Assembly: GCA_029858285.1 (NCBI GenBank)
Contig: JAOUFN010000009.1
Span: 1 to 64,000 of the forward strand
DNA from: Nitrospirota bacterium
GTDB lineage: Bacteria; Nitrospirota; JACRHL01
Length of the DNA stretch: 64,000 nucleotides
Reading direction: 5' to 3'
Part shown: positions 8,145-16,696 of the stretch, one piece after another
Layout: each line of letters starts with the position of its first letter
How positions within the stretch are numbered: the stretch's first letter is position 1
Position numbers and translations under genes: made by a program
The notes under the pieces: generated by a model
The model's input: the letters and a program-made list of their open reading frames with translations, nothing else
Told to the model about the DNA's origin: nothing
Databases searched by the model: none

Positions 8145-8384
8145 TCAGAACCCCTCACCGTGCAGAACCGATTTACTATCCGCCGACTACTTCTGTGGCC
8201 AGCCCCGTCTACCCGGTCGCCGGACGGTCCCGGCACGGCTCCAGGCACCGGTATCGGGACGATCCTGTTTTTGGTATCACCCGTTGTCCTATCGGTCATT
8301 GAGTGCAAGCTCTGTACAATTTTTTGTGCGGGTTATCCCCCCGGGCCCCCTCTTGCAGGCGCTTTCGCAGCCTGGATTTCCGGT

Positions 8385-8909
8385 GTGACCATTTTCAAAT
8401 GGCTGGACGGTTTGGGGCGTTCGCGTCACAATCGGCGGGTGGATTACTTGGCCGAAGCGTTGGGATGGCGTAGGGTGCCGGGACTGTGGCGGCGGGGGGA
8501 TTTCCTGCTGGCGGCGGTCGCTGGTGTGGTGGTATGGGGCGCCTTGTGGGTGGGGATGGGGGAGTCCCCCGGTCGGGGAGGCGGGTGGGAGCCATGGAGT
8601 TATCTGCACTTGGTGGCGGTGACTCCGCTGCTGGAAGAACTGGCGTTTCGGGGAGCTCTGACTGGTTGGGTGCGGGGGCATTCCTGGGGACGCAGCCGGG
8701 TGGTGGGAATCAGCCGCGCCAACCTGCTGGTGACGGCGCTGTTTGTCGCCGGACACCTGCTTTACCACCCCCCGCTTTGGGCGGTGTCGGTGGTGTTTCC
8801 TTCCCTGGTGTTTGGACACCTGCGGGACCGTACCCACAGCGTGATTCCGGCAATCCTGATGCACATGTGGTACAACGCCGGATATTTCGCCCTGGTGGGG
8901 GTGGGGTAG
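8385..8909 (+). CDS. CPBP (CAAX-type) intramembrane protease, MrtJ-like
   Basis: This membrane protein of about 174 residues has the three Abi/CPBP motifs: Glu-Glu in TPLLEELAFRG, His in LFVAGHLLYH, and His/Asn in LMHMWYNAGYF. These form the glutamic-type intramembrane protease site. The segment HPPLWAVSVVFPSLVFGHLRD resembles, from memory, the MrtJ subgroup associated with JDVT-CTERM sorting, but I see no matching C-terminal sorting signal in this window. The frame is open back to 8160, yet that upstream part has poor codon character. I chose the GTG at 8385, though no strong ribosome binding site supports it, so the start is uncertain. Confidence 0.75.
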   Translation: MTIFKWLDGLGRSRHNRRVDYLAEALGWRRVPGLWRRGDFLLAAVAGVVVWGALWVGMGESPGRGGGWEPWSYLHLVAVTPLLEELAFRGALTGWVRGHSWGRSRVVGISRANLLVTALFVAGHLLYHPPLWAVSVVFPSLVFGHLRDRTHSVIPAILMHMWYNAGYFALVGVG

Positions 8910-9038
8910 CCGAAGGGGGCGGAACGTGGCTTAACTTTTTTTGCAACAGTACGATATGAGAGGAGGGATGTCCCCCTCCGCCAGGGAGTAATGTCGTTTC
9001 GGGTGGACTTTATAACGGGCCAGACAGGGAGATGTGTC

Positions 9039-9623
9039 ATGTATCTGTGGGGGTTGCGCGTGATGATGGTGGTGGGATTGTCGTTGCTGGTGGCCACAGG
9101 TGAGGCCGGGGCAGCCAAGGACAACCAGTATCAGAATGGGGAGGTGGGGCTCAGTCTTTCCAAGCCCGACGACTGGGTGTTCATGACCCCCGAGGACATT
9201 GGCCTGGCGGCGGGCAGTGATGCCATTCCCGATGGCATGTTGATTGCGTTGGCGCGCCATCCGGAACCGTACCCAGCGTTAAACGCCACGGTGCAGGTAA
9301 TGCACGGGCAACTGCCCTACGAAGGAGTTGAGCCGGAGGAGGTGCTGAGTGACATCGTTCGTTCGATGCGCATGAGCTCTCCGGTATACGAGGAGCCGGA
9401 ACCGATCCATCCGGAACGGGTTTCGGGCCATCCGGCGGCCGCGGTGCGGTTCGTTACTCGGTCTACGGGGACGGGCAGCAGCCCGCGGGTGTTGTCCCGC
9501 ATGTGGGTTGTGGTGCGCGGGGTGGAGCTGTTCATCATCGACATGAATGGCCCGGCGGAAGGGCCGGATCTTTCCGAGGCGGAATTCAGCGATATTTTTC
9601 GATCTCTGCGCATTAAGGGGTGA
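9039..9623 (+). CDS. Exported protein of unknown function
   Basis: This protein of about 194 residues begins with a signal peptide (MYLWGLRVMMVVGLSLLVAT, cleavage expected after GEAGA). The mature part starts with GEVGLSLSKPDDWVF and ends with DIFRSLRIKG. This pattern, an aromatic Asp-Trp near the start and a short helix with F-x-x-I/L-x-x-S/L at the end, is like PsbP/DUF1795-type periplasmic folds; the similarity is only suggestive. The ATG at 9039 has GGGAGA in front and starts directly at the signal peptide, so it is preferred over the ATG at 8991. It is 130 bases downstream of the protease gene. Confidence 0.65.
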   Translation: MYLWGLRVMMVVGLSLLVATGEAGAAKDNQYQNGEVGLSLSKPDDWVFMTPEDIGLAAGSDAIPDGMLIALARHPEPYPALNATVQVMHGQLPYEGVEPEEVLSDIVRSMRMSSPVYEEPEPIHPERVSGHPAAAVRFVTRSTGTGSSPRVLSRMWVVVRGVELFIIDMNGPAEGPDLSEAEFSDIFRSLRIKG

Positions 9624-9742
9624 GGGGAGTCTGCGCCCGGCTTGTTTTTTGGGTGGATTACCGAGTGACCCCGGCTGTTCCGGCTGTCTGAAAAGGCGCT
9701 ATCATCAAGACAGAGACGTAGATCCTGTTGCCGGAGGGTCCG

Positions 9743-10096
9743 ATGAGACAGCCGCTGACCGTGATCGGGGTGGGCCTGTTGCTGGGGGCGGTCGTCCTTG
9801 CCGTCGGGTGTGGTGGCATGCGCGTGTCGTGGGGCAAGCCGGAGCCGGCTACCGTATTTGTTGTTCAGCAGCCTGAGGGGCAGCGTTTCGATTACATGGT
9901 GCATGTCACCAATGCCGACCCCCATATGGACATGCAGGCGGAGCGCTTTGAGGCGGCACGCAAGTCGCTGAAGGGCCATTGTGTGCCGGGGCGGTTGGTG
10001 GACTTGTACGCTCATTCCGTGGGGCCGCGAGCGGACGGGAAGGGCGAGTTGCTGTCCTATACCATCGGTGTCCACTGCAACCCGGAGGGGAACTGA
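9743..10096 (+). CDS. Small lipoprotein of unknown function
   Basis: This 117-residue protein has a lipoprotein signal: a basic start (MRQ), a hydrophobic stretch (LTVIGVGLLLGAVVLAV) and Cys at about residue 28, so the mature protein should be lipid-anchored. The mature domain has no recognisable family. It contains one pair of Cys residues (GHCVPG and GVHCNPE) that could form a disulphide. GGAGGG lies 4-9 bases ahead of the ATG, which decides against the in-frame TTG at 9728. It follows the exported protein gene on the same strand. Confidence 0.65.
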   Translation: MRQPLTVIGVGLLLGAVVLAVGCGGMRVSWGKPEPATVFVVQQPEGQRFDYMVHVTNADPHMDMQAERFEAARKSLKGHCVPGRLVDLYAHSVGPRADGKGELLSYTIGVHCNPEGN

Positions 10097-10172
10097 GTCG
10101 GCCTGTCGCCGACCGGGGCCTTGGGCCCGGTGGTGAAATCCCCCGGCATTCCCGCGGTCACCTGCGGAAGCG

Positions 10173-12479
10173 TCAACTCCCGGTCACCCGGCGCAGGGCC
10201 AGTTCAAGGTCGGCGGCGCGGAACGGTTTTTGGAGGAAAGCGGTAAACCGGTCTCCGCCAAGGTGTGCTGCTGCGTCCTCGGCCGTGTATCCCGAGATTA
10301 GCAGCACCGGCAACTGCGGCCGGCGGCTGCGGATGTGGCGCAGGGTTTCGGCCCCGTTCATGAGCGGCATGGTCATGTCGAGGAGAACACATACGGCGTT
10401 GCGGGCGCCGTTGTCCAACTGTTCGATTCCCCTGACGCCGTTTTCGGCGCATACGGTGTGGAAGCCCATGCGGTCGAGCATGGCTCGGGTGACGTGGCGC
10501 ACCGCCTCCTCGTCGTCCACCACCAGTACTGTGCCGTTGCCTCGCCAGGTCGCCACGTGGTCCGCTACCGCAGAGGTCACCCGTGGCGGACCTGCCGCCG
10601 GAAACAGTACCCGGAAACTGGTGCCCCGTCCCGGTTCCGTGGTCAGCAGGATCGCTCCGTGGTGGCCGCGGACGATGCCGAGCACCGCACTCATGCCCAG
10701 ACCGCGCCCGGTGAACTTGGTAGTAAAGAATGGATCGAACACCCGTTGCCGGGTGTCGGCGTCCATGCCACAGCCGGTGTCGGTAACATCCAGAAAGACG
10801 TAATCGCCCTCATCCCGGTCACCACCGACCACGGCGGAGGCCCGCGTGCGACTGTCCAGACGCACATGACCGGTGGTGATGCGAATGGTTCCGGCTGGTT
10901 GGACGGCGCTCCCCTCGCCTCCGGTCCCTCCGCCGGACTCTCTGCTGCTTGATGCCCCACCGATCGCCTCGTGGGCGTTGATGACCAGGTTCATGATGAC
11001 CTGGCTGATTTGGGCCCGGTCGGCGTCCACTTCCGGCAGGTCAGGGGCCAGTTCGTACTCCAGACAGACGTGTTTGGGGATAGTGGCTTCGAGCAGTCTC
11101 CCCATCTCCTGCACGGCGTCGGACAGGCTGACCCTCCCGATCACCGGGTTGCTGCGACCGGAGTAGGCCAGCATCTGCCGACACAGGTCGCCCGCTCGTT
11201 CCGCCGATGTTTCGATGCGGTCGAGGTATTCTCCCACCACCGGATTACCGTTCTCTGCCGACTGCCGGGCCAGTCCGGCACTGCCCATGATTGAGGTGAG
11301 GATGTTGTTGAAGTCATGAGCAATTCCACCGGCCAGAATACCCAGGCTCTCCAGCCGCTGCATGTGCTCCATCTGCGCCTGGAGGGATTTTTCGCGGCTC
11401 ACGTCTCGCGCCACCGAAACCATGTGGGTGACTGTTCCGTCCGTACCCCGAATGGGGGTGATGGCCGCCTCCGATTCCAGTTCTTCCCCCCACTTTCCCT
11501 TGTAGAACAGGGTGCCGCGCCAGGGGGTGCCGGTTACCAGTTGGCGGTACAGCGTTTCGTAGAATTCCGTTGTGTGGCGGGGGCTGCGCAACATTTCGGC
11601 ATATTTCCCCCCCACGTCCTCCAGCCGGTAACCGAGCAGGCGGGAGAAGGCGCCGTTGATGTAGCGGATGCGGGCATCATGATCGGTGATCATGATGATT
11701 TCGTACGCCTGTTCCACGGTGGTGGCGAGCAGGGCCATCTGTTCCTGATCGGCCTCACGGCTGGTGATTTCCTGCTGCAGGGCGTGACGGTGCCCCGCCT
11801 CCAACTGCTCAGTGCGGCGCGCCAGCCACAACACCAGCCCGGCTGCCGTGAGGGCGATGCCCGCAAGCAGCCACTGGATACGGTGAAACACGACCATGCG
11901 CTGATCCATCGTCGCCGTGATCCGCCGCTGCGCCAAATCCAGTTCTCCCATCAGGTTGTGATAAATGGCGTCCGTGGAAGCATCCAGGGGAGTGCCTGCT
12001 CCGGAGGTGGCGGGGTTGGCCAAACGCTGTTCGGCGATGACCGAAAAGTTGTCCAGTTCCCGTCGCAACGGTTTGGTATTGATGAGGTCAGACCCCGCGT
12101 CCAGGGGAAGCCCGCCGTACTCCTCCAGTGTGACGTCCCCTCCGGCCAGGGCAGACAGGGTGGTGCGGGCGTGCCCAATGCGCGAACGGACCTGATCGGC
12201 ATCTTCGGTGGTGTCGCCGCCGAGGATTTCTTCCAGCAACAGATGCGCTTCTGCGACCTCGTAGCGGATGGAACCGATGGCCACCAAGTGTGGGGCGTGG
12301 GACAACCTTATCTGGTCCGCGAGTTGCGCTGCGTACAGCCACGCCAGCAGGGTGACCACTGCTAGCGATGCGGCCGGAAGGACGATCAGCAGGGGGGTGC
12401 CAGGCAACCCGCGAAGTAGTGGAAAACGTGTAAAAAGGCGTCCTGGTGTGCGGGTGGATGGATGGGGTGGAATTGGCAC
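10173..12479 (-). CDS. Hybrid sensor histidine kinase (PAS-HisKA-HATPase-REC)
   Basis: This 768-residue protein has two membrane helices (about 30-50 and 200-220) bracketing a periplasmic sensor of 150 residues. A PAS domain follows at about 250-370 (EIIMITDHDARIRYINGAF). Next is HisKA with the phospho-accepting His in GGIAHDFNNILTSIMG, and HATPase_c with NLVINAHEAI, DTGCGMD and FTGRGLGMSA. The C-terminal receiver domain has Asp in VLLDMTMPLMNG and Lys in FLQKPF. The GAHDFNN-type H-box is typical of hybrid kinases that pass phosphate internally and then to a partner. No response regulator or Hpt gene is adjacent. The GTG start has GAAGGG upstream. Confidence 0.92.
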   Translation of the reverse strand: MPIPPHPSTRTPGRLFTRFPLLRGLPGTPLLIVLPAASLAVVTLLAWLYAAQLADQIRLSHAPHLVAIGSIRYEVAEAHLLLEEILGGDTTEDADQVRSRIGHARTTLSALAGGDVTLEEYGGLPLDAGSDLINTKPLRRELDNFSVIAEQRLANPATSGAGTPLDASTDAIYHNLMGELDLAQRRITATMDQRMVVFHRIQWLLAGIALTAAGLVLWLARRTEQLEAGHRHALQQEITSREADQEQMALLATTVEQAYEIIMITDHDARIRYINGAFSRLLGYRLEDVGGKYAEMLRSPRHTTEFYETLYRQLVTGTPWRGTLFYKGKWGEELESEAAITPIRGTDGTVTHMVSVARDVSREKSLQAQMEHMQRLESLGILAGGIAHDFNNILTSIMGSAGLARQSAENGNPVVGEYLDRIETSAERAGDLCRQMLAYSGRSNPVIGRVSLSDAVQEMGRLLEATIPKHVCLEYELAPDLPEVDADRAQISQVIMNLVINAHEAIGGASSSRESGGGTGGEGSAVQPAGTIRITTGHVRLDSRTRASAVVGGDRDEGDYVFLDVTDTGCGMDADTRQRVFDPFFTTKFTGRGLGMSAVLGIVRGHHGAILLTTEPGRGTSFRVLFPAAGPPRVTSAVADHVATWRGNGTVLVVDDEEAVRHVTRAMLDRMGFHTVCAENGVRGIEQLDNGARNAVCVLLDMTMPLMNGAETLRHIRSRRPQLPVLLISGYTAEDAAAHLGGDRFTAFLQKPFRAADLELALRRVTGS

Positions 12480-12527
12480 GCGGGTGGACCCTTCTCGGAG
12501 CGGGAGGGTTGTTAAGGCTCACCCCCC

Positions 12528-12580
12528 GTACGGCAGGACGGAAAGAAATGCCGTTTGCAACGGACCTCTGCCGACCGTAC
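12528..12580 (-). promoter_or_regulatory. Candidate structured leader upstream of the hybrid kinase
   Basis: In the gap upstream of the kinase gene, GTACGGCAG (12528-12536) pairs with CTGCC-GACC-GTAC (12568-12580, four-base bulge). This encloses a perfect small hairpin CCGTT-TGC-AACGG (12551-12563). A second hairpin, CCCAGGA-GAAA-TCCTGGG, with a GNRA-type loop lies at 12593-12610. Together they could form a leader RNA fold; I do not recognise a known riboswitch class. Confidence 0.35.
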
Positions 12581-12647
12581 CACAAGCCTACTCCCAGGAG
12601 AAATCCTGGGCAACGGCTCATGGCCCACAGCGCACGGATTTTGAAAA

Positions 12648-13055
12648 TTACCAGCGGATGCGGAATGTCAGGCGGATACGGTCAGAATTGACAGTAAGGC
12701 GGGTGTCGGCAGGGGGTTGGCGGTCCGGGGTCAGTTCGCTGAGGGACAATGCCATGTCCAGGGGGGAGGTCATAACGGCAGCGCCGTCCATGGTGTCTGG
12801 GGCGGCACCACGGCCCCCCGAAGGGGCAAGCAGGGAACTCAGGTCCAGCGCAAGGTGATGGCCGACAAAGCGCGCCATGTTGCGCAGCAACTCGCGGTTC
12901 CTCTTCAGCGCCAATTTGTTGGCCGACAGGGAGACCATGTCATGAACGCCATCCCCCAGTTCGTAGGGTTGGGCGGCATGGGCAGAGGTCACCCCCAGGA
13001 ATACCAGCAAGGTGGTGAGGCAGGAGCAGGCAATATGTCGTTTCAGTGTTCGCAT
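12648..13055 (-). CDS. Small exported protein of unknown function
   Basis: This 135-residue protein has a clear signal peptide (MRTLKRHIACSCLTTLLVFL, cleavage after SAHA). The mature part starts QPYELGDGVHDMVSLSANKL, has a helical middle and a low-complexity loop rich in Gly, Pro and Ala, and ends in an alternating strand TVNSDRIRLTFRIRW. The final Trp and alternating pattern recall the last strand of an outer-membrane barrel, but the protein is too short for a normal barrel. It is 169 bases upstream of the hybrid kinase start on the same strand. No function can be assigned. Confidence 0.6.
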   Translation of the reverse strand: MRTLKRHIACSCLTTLLVFLGVTSAHAAQPYELGDGVHDMVSLSANKLALKRNRELLRNMARFVGHHLALDLSSLLAPSGGRGAAPDTMDGAAVMTSPLDMALSLSELTPDRQPPADTRLTVNSDRIRLTFRIRW

Positions 13056-13173
13056 GTGAACAATTTATGTGTTCAAAAAACGATCTGTGGTGCCAGTTAT
13101 CCGGCGGATTTTACACGGGGGGAGGGAATAATTTTCCCACTCGCACCCGCCTGTGGCGTCACCGGAGGGAGCT

Positions 13174-13196
13174 TTTTTCCCAGGTTCCGGGAAAAA
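13174..13196. terminator. Possible terminator behind the globin genes
   Basis: TTTTTCCC (13174-13181) and GGGAAAAA (13189-13196) form an 8-bp stem around a 7-base loop, with T/A tracts on both sides. It lies downstream of the two minus-strand globin genes, about 120 bases past the stop. The stem is short, so efficiency is uncertain. Confidence 0.4.
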
Positions 13197-13317
13197 CGGC
13201 CTCGTGGACGCGCCCTAGCCTGTATATGGTGCATTTTCCGGGCCAGGATATGTATCCCGATTTTGCGGAGCCATGCACCAAGGCGGGGGAATCTCAGGTG
13301 GGGGGGTTCCTCCGGGA

Positions 13318-13713
13318 TTAATCCCGGTCCAGGGTGCGGATGCCACCCTCCAGCACCTGGCGCCACTGAAGCCCGAGTTGGGGGGAGTAAAGCGGGTCGC
13401 AGACGGAGATGGTATCGAGCAGGGCGTTGACCCAGTGGGCATAATCCCGGGGCCCAAGGCCCAGGCCCTGAGAGCCGTGACTGGCCCGTACCGAGGACAA
13501 GAACTCCGATTCCTTGCGGGCACCGGAGGCCGTCACCAGGAACGCGGTAATGCCCTTGTGGATCATGGCCTGCTGAGTCTCCATGTCGACGAGGTCGAAC
13601 ATCGGTCGCAACGCGGGCGCCAGTTCGAACAACCGGGCGTAGAAGCGGTCGAAAAAACCGGGCTGTGCCGTGCAGCGCTGGAGGCTTTGGGTCAATTCCG
13701 TAAGTGTTCCCAT
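13318..13713 (-). CDS. Single-domain globin, copy 1
   Basis: This 131-residue haem-binding globin has the typical opening of bacterial single-domain globins, FFDRFYARLFELAPALRPMF, whose last Phe is the likely CD1 residue. Gln-Gln in METQQAMIHKG lies at the distal (E) helix, and the proximal His is in SVRASHGSQGLG, followed by the G-helix PRDYAHWVNALLD. The length matches a bare globin fold with no fused reductase or signalling domain. It follows the second globin gene on the same strand after 130 bases. It probably binds O2 or NO, or has a protective or sensing role, but the ligand cannot be read from sequence. Confidence 0.8.
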   Translation of the reverse strand: MGTLTELTQSLQRCTAQPGFFDRFYARLFELAPALRPMFDLVDMETQQAMIHKGITAFLVTASGARKESEFLSSVRASHGSQGLGLGPRDYAHWVNALLDTISVCDPLYSPQLGLQWRQVLEGGIRTLDRD

Positions 13714-13843
13714 GGTTCTTGCTGCAGTGGCGGAGTGGCGTCGGGAGAAATGGCTGGTGTCCCGAAGAAGTGGTGCCGGGGCATTCTACTGCAAACAGGC
13801 AATCCATGAGCTACATGATGACATGGCCGGGAATGTTCGCAAG

Positions 13844-14248
13844 TCAGCCCTGCCCCCTGCGGCTCAGATAGCCAATTCCCTGGGAGAGCACGACGCGCCA
13901 GGTTTCGGCGACCCGGTGGTCACACTGCGAATCGCACTCGCGCACCGTGCGGACCATGGTGTCGATCCACAATTGGTACATGTCCGGCGTGATGTTCATG
14001 CCCTCCTTGCCGTGGGTGGCGGCAATTCGGTCCAGGGACAGGTTGGCGGCCTGGATGCCGGCGCTCTGCATGATGATGGTGGTGATCGCCTTGCGGATCA
14101 TGGTGCGCTGTTGTTCCAGGTCGGTGTCGCGAAATTTTTCGCGGATGTCGGGGGAGGCCTCGAACAGGTGGATATAGAAGCGATCAATAAAGTCCGCACG
14201 TGCGACACACCGCCGGTAGCTGTCGATGACAAGGGACAAGTCGGGCAT
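13844..14248 (-). CDS. Single-domain globin, copy 2
   Basis: This globin of about 134 residues is closely related to the downstream copy. FIDRFYIHLFEASPDIREKF corresponds to the B-C helices and CD1 Phe, LEQQRTMIRKA to the distal helix, and AATHGKEGMNITPDMY to the proximal His region. The frame is open 65 codons further up, but that part is low-complexity and does not fit the family, so the ATG at 14248 is chosen even though it lacks an obvious ribosome binding site. Copies 1 and 2 differ at most surface positions, suggesting an old duplication with separate roles. Confidence 0.78.
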   Translation of the reverse strand: MPDLSLVIDSYRRCVARADFIDRFYIHLFEASPDIREKFRDTDLEQQRTMIRKAITTIIMQSAGIQAANLSLDRIAATHGKEGMNITPDMYQLWIDTMVRTVRECDSQCDHRVAETWRVVLSQGIGYLSRRGQG

Positions 14249-14524
14249 GGGGCTGTTGTGCGTCGGGGCCTGCGAGGCCCACTGTGCCACTCCTGTGATG
14301 CGGACGGCCCGATACGTCAAGCCGCCTCCTTGGTAAAAATCCCCCCCAGGATCTGCCCCCCCACCTTGGTTCCGGATTCCCCCTGCTGCTTTTTGGGTGC
14401 CGGTGATCTTTCCGCAAGGCGTCAGCAGACTATCACTGAACACCTTACGTGAGTGCCATGATAATTGTCACCACGTCTGGATGGGAGTTTTTTCCGACGA
14501 GGGGGCGCCTGCTGGGGGGGGGAG

Positions 14525-15034
14525 TCATTCGAAAGGCCCGAGTTTGGGGAAGGGAGATCCGGAGGCGCTGCTTGGGGGGGCACCGGGGGTGCTGTCGGGA
14601 GCCGACCCATCCGCCGCCGGGTGTTCCGGCACCTCCTTCCGGCTGTGTTCAGCCAGCCAGCGCAGGGAAAACAGCAGCGCGCCCGGAATATACAGCGCAG
14701 CAAAAGCCGGTGCCATTTCCAAGGCATCACGCCGGACCCAGAACACCAGCAGTGCCAGGGCGGCAATGCCCAGGGCATACAGACGTGGATCGCTGCGCAC
14801 CAGCACGGAAAGCACCAAGCCGGCGCTGGCGGCCAGTAGACCGGCACCGCTAACGGGCAACAGCACGAACACCAGAATCGCCGCCCCCAGCGATTGCGGC
14901 AGCAGGGGGCCGATGGCGTAGAGCGATAGAATTATCGCGACGACCGCGGCCAGCCCCAGAAAACACAGGTAGGCGGCGTCTCTGGGGGTTCGCACCTGCA
15001 TGAGTGTGTGTAACCAGCGCATCCCACAGTCCAT
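14525..15034 (-). CDS. Multi-pass membrane protein of unknown function
   Basis: This protein of about 169 residues has four to five predicted membrane helices (for example AVVAIILSLYAIGPLLPQSL, AAILVFVLLPVSGAGLLAAS and ALGIAALALLVFWV). A hydrophilic Pro/Ser-rich tail of about 35 residues sits at the C-terminus. No family motif is recognised. Possible starts are GTG at 15079 and ATG at 15034 or 15022; 15034 is a compromise because none has a strong ribosome binding site. It diverges from the TPR lipoprotein gene. Confidence 0.5.
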   Translation of the reverse strand: MDCGMRWLHTLMQVRTPRDAAYLCFLGLAAVVAIILSLYAIGPLLPQSLGAAILVFVLLPVSGAGLLAASAGLVLSVLVRSDPRLYALGIAALALLVFWVRRDALEMAPAFAALYIPGALLFSLRWLAEHSRKEVPEHPAADGSAPDSTPGAPPSSASGSPFPKLGPFE

Positions 15035-15235
15035 CCGTGACAGTTTCACCGACCTCGGCTCCGCAGGAACCTCGTCCACAGCCTGTTCCGGGGGGAAATG
15101 CCTGGGGATGCCTCGGGGTGAAAAAAATGATTATAAAAACACCATCCATGTCCGATAAGACGTCTAACCGTATTTGACCAGACGAGTTTTTTCAACGTGC
15201 GGCGGCTGTTCTGCCGCGATCTCGAAGGAGATGCC

Positions 15236-16609
15236 ATGGATCGCAATGCAATCAAGCGGGTAGCCTGGGCTGTCGCCCTGGTGTGCGCGGTGACCTTGCC
15301 CGCCTGCTCCACGATGGGTGGTATGGCGGGGGGTGGAAAGCCGGTCCAACTGGTGCAGGTGAGCCCGGAGCAGGCTCGGGAACAGGTACGTGGTGCCCAG
15401 GGGTTGATGAGCCAGGCGGCAGGACATGCCGAGCGTGGTCGGGCTGCCGAGGCCATGGCCCTTTACGATCAGGTGGCCGGGCTTTACGGCACCTCGGCGG
15501 CCGTCGAGGTACGGCTGCTGGTGGCCCAGTCGCTGTTCAGCAAGGCGTTGATTCTGGACCAGACCGAGGATCACGCCCAAGAGATTCGGGTCTATAACGA
15601 CATGGTCACCCGTCTGTCCGGGGTCACCGAGCCTCAGTTGCAGACGATTGCGGCCCGTGCCCGGTTCAACCAGGCGATCACCCTGGGGCAGGTCGGCAAG
15701 CCGAAGGACGAGCTGCGCGCGTACGACCAACTGGTGCATGACCATGGATCCTCAACGGTTCAGGACGTGCAGGATCTGGTAGCCCAGGCGCGCTTTAATA
15801 AAGCGATTACCCTGGGGCAACTGGGTCGACATGCGGAGGAGATCAAGGGTTACAACGAGGTCATGGGGGCGTATCAGAACGCCACCAGCAACTCCCAGAA
15901 ATGGTTGTACGCGCAGTCCCTGTTCAATCGTGCCGTCACCTACGGCCAGGTGAATGACGTTAATTCCGAGATGGCCGGGTACGAGGATGTTATCAAGCGT
16001 TACACCTCCACCAAGGGTGACGACTACCAGACTCTGGTGGCCAAGGCCATGTTCAATCGGGCCGTTACCTGGGGCCAGTTGGAGCGCCCGCAGCAGGAAC
16101 TGGAAGGGTATGAGGAGCTTGTTTCTCACTTCCGTGCTGCGAAGCACGAGGAAATCCGCTATCAGGTGGCACGTTCACTGGTAAACGAGGCCATCACTTT
16201 GGGGCAAATGGAACGCTGGAAGCGCTCCATCGAGATTTCCGACGAAGTGGTGCGCGGCTACGGCACAGATGAAGGCGTGCCGTTCATGCAGGCGGTGGCC
16301 AACGCTCTGGTCAACAAGGGTGTGGCGTTGGCGCGGCTGGAAAAGCCGGAAGAAGAGATGCGCACCTACGACCTGGTGATCAAGCGCTACCGCGACAGCA
16401 CCGACACGACGGTCCAGGCGACGGTTGCCAAGGCCATGCTCTACAAGGCGTATACCCTGGGTGAACAGAATCGGCCTCAAGAGGAATTGGCGCTCTACAA
16501 CGAGTTGATCCAGCGCTATGGGGACGTGAACGACCGCGCTGTGCGCGAGTGGGTCAACCGGGCGATCGAAAAGCGCTCGGCCATGACCGCCCGCGGCGGT
16601 GTGGGGTAA
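15236..16609 (+). CDS. TPR-like repeat lipoprotein
   Basis: This 457-residue protein starts with a lipoprotein signal ending in TLPACS. From about residue 60 to the end it is built of roughly eight repeats of about 41 residues, with the core A-x-A-x-F-N-x-A-I-T-L-G-Q-L-x-R-x-x-E-E, then a Tyr and a variable acidic/basic loop. Examples are VAQARFNKAITLGQLGRHAE and VAKAMFNRAVTWGQLERPQQ. These are tetratricopeptide-type helical hairpins with an unusually long linker, giving a solenoid that likely binds protein partners in the periplasm. GAAGGAG sits before the ATG at 15236. It is monocistronic, with a strong terminator directly behind. Confidence 0.75.
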   Translation: MDRNAIKRVAWAVALVCAVTLPACSTMGGMAGGGKPVQLVQVSPEQAREQVRGAQGLMSQAAGHAERGRAAEAMALYDQVAGLYGTSAAVEVRLLVAQSLFSKALILDQTEDHAQEIRVYNDMVTRLSGVTEPQLQTIAARARFNQAITLGQVGKPKDELRAYDQLVHDHGSSTVQDVQDLVAQARFNKAITLGQLGRHAEEIKGYNEVMGAYQNATSNSQKWLYAQSLFNRAVTYGQVNDVNSEMAGYEDVIKRYTSTKGDDYQTLVAKAMFNRAVTWGQLERPQQELEGYEELVSHFRAAKHEEIRYQVARSLVNEAITLGQMERWKRSIEISDEVVRGYGTDEGVPFMQAVANALVNKGVALARLEKPEEEMRTYDLVIKRYRDSTDTTVQATVAKAMLYKAYTLGEQNRPQEELALYNELIQRYGDVNDRAVREWVNRAIEKRSAMTARGGVG

Positions 16610-16624
16610 TCCCCCCCGGAAAGC

Positions 16625-16669
16625 AAAAATGGCTGGTTCGGGAACTCCCGGACTGGCCATTTTTTTTTG
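16625..16669. terminator. Strong bidirectional terminator
   Basis: AATGGC-TGG-TTCGGGA pairs with the CCCGGA-CTG-GCCATT arm and is followed by nine T residues on the plus strand. On the minus strand the same stem is followed by ATTTTTGC. It separates the convergent TPR lipoprotein gene and the MacB-like permease gene and can serve both. Confidence 0.85.
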
Positions 16670-16696
16670 GTGTGATGGGGAGAAAATCCAAAAAAA

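Noticed and set aside
8160-8384. Longer N-terminus for the CPBP protease
   Set aside because: The added 75 residues are Pro/Gly/Cys-rich with atypical codons and no ribosome binding site. I kept a later start but flagged the doubt.
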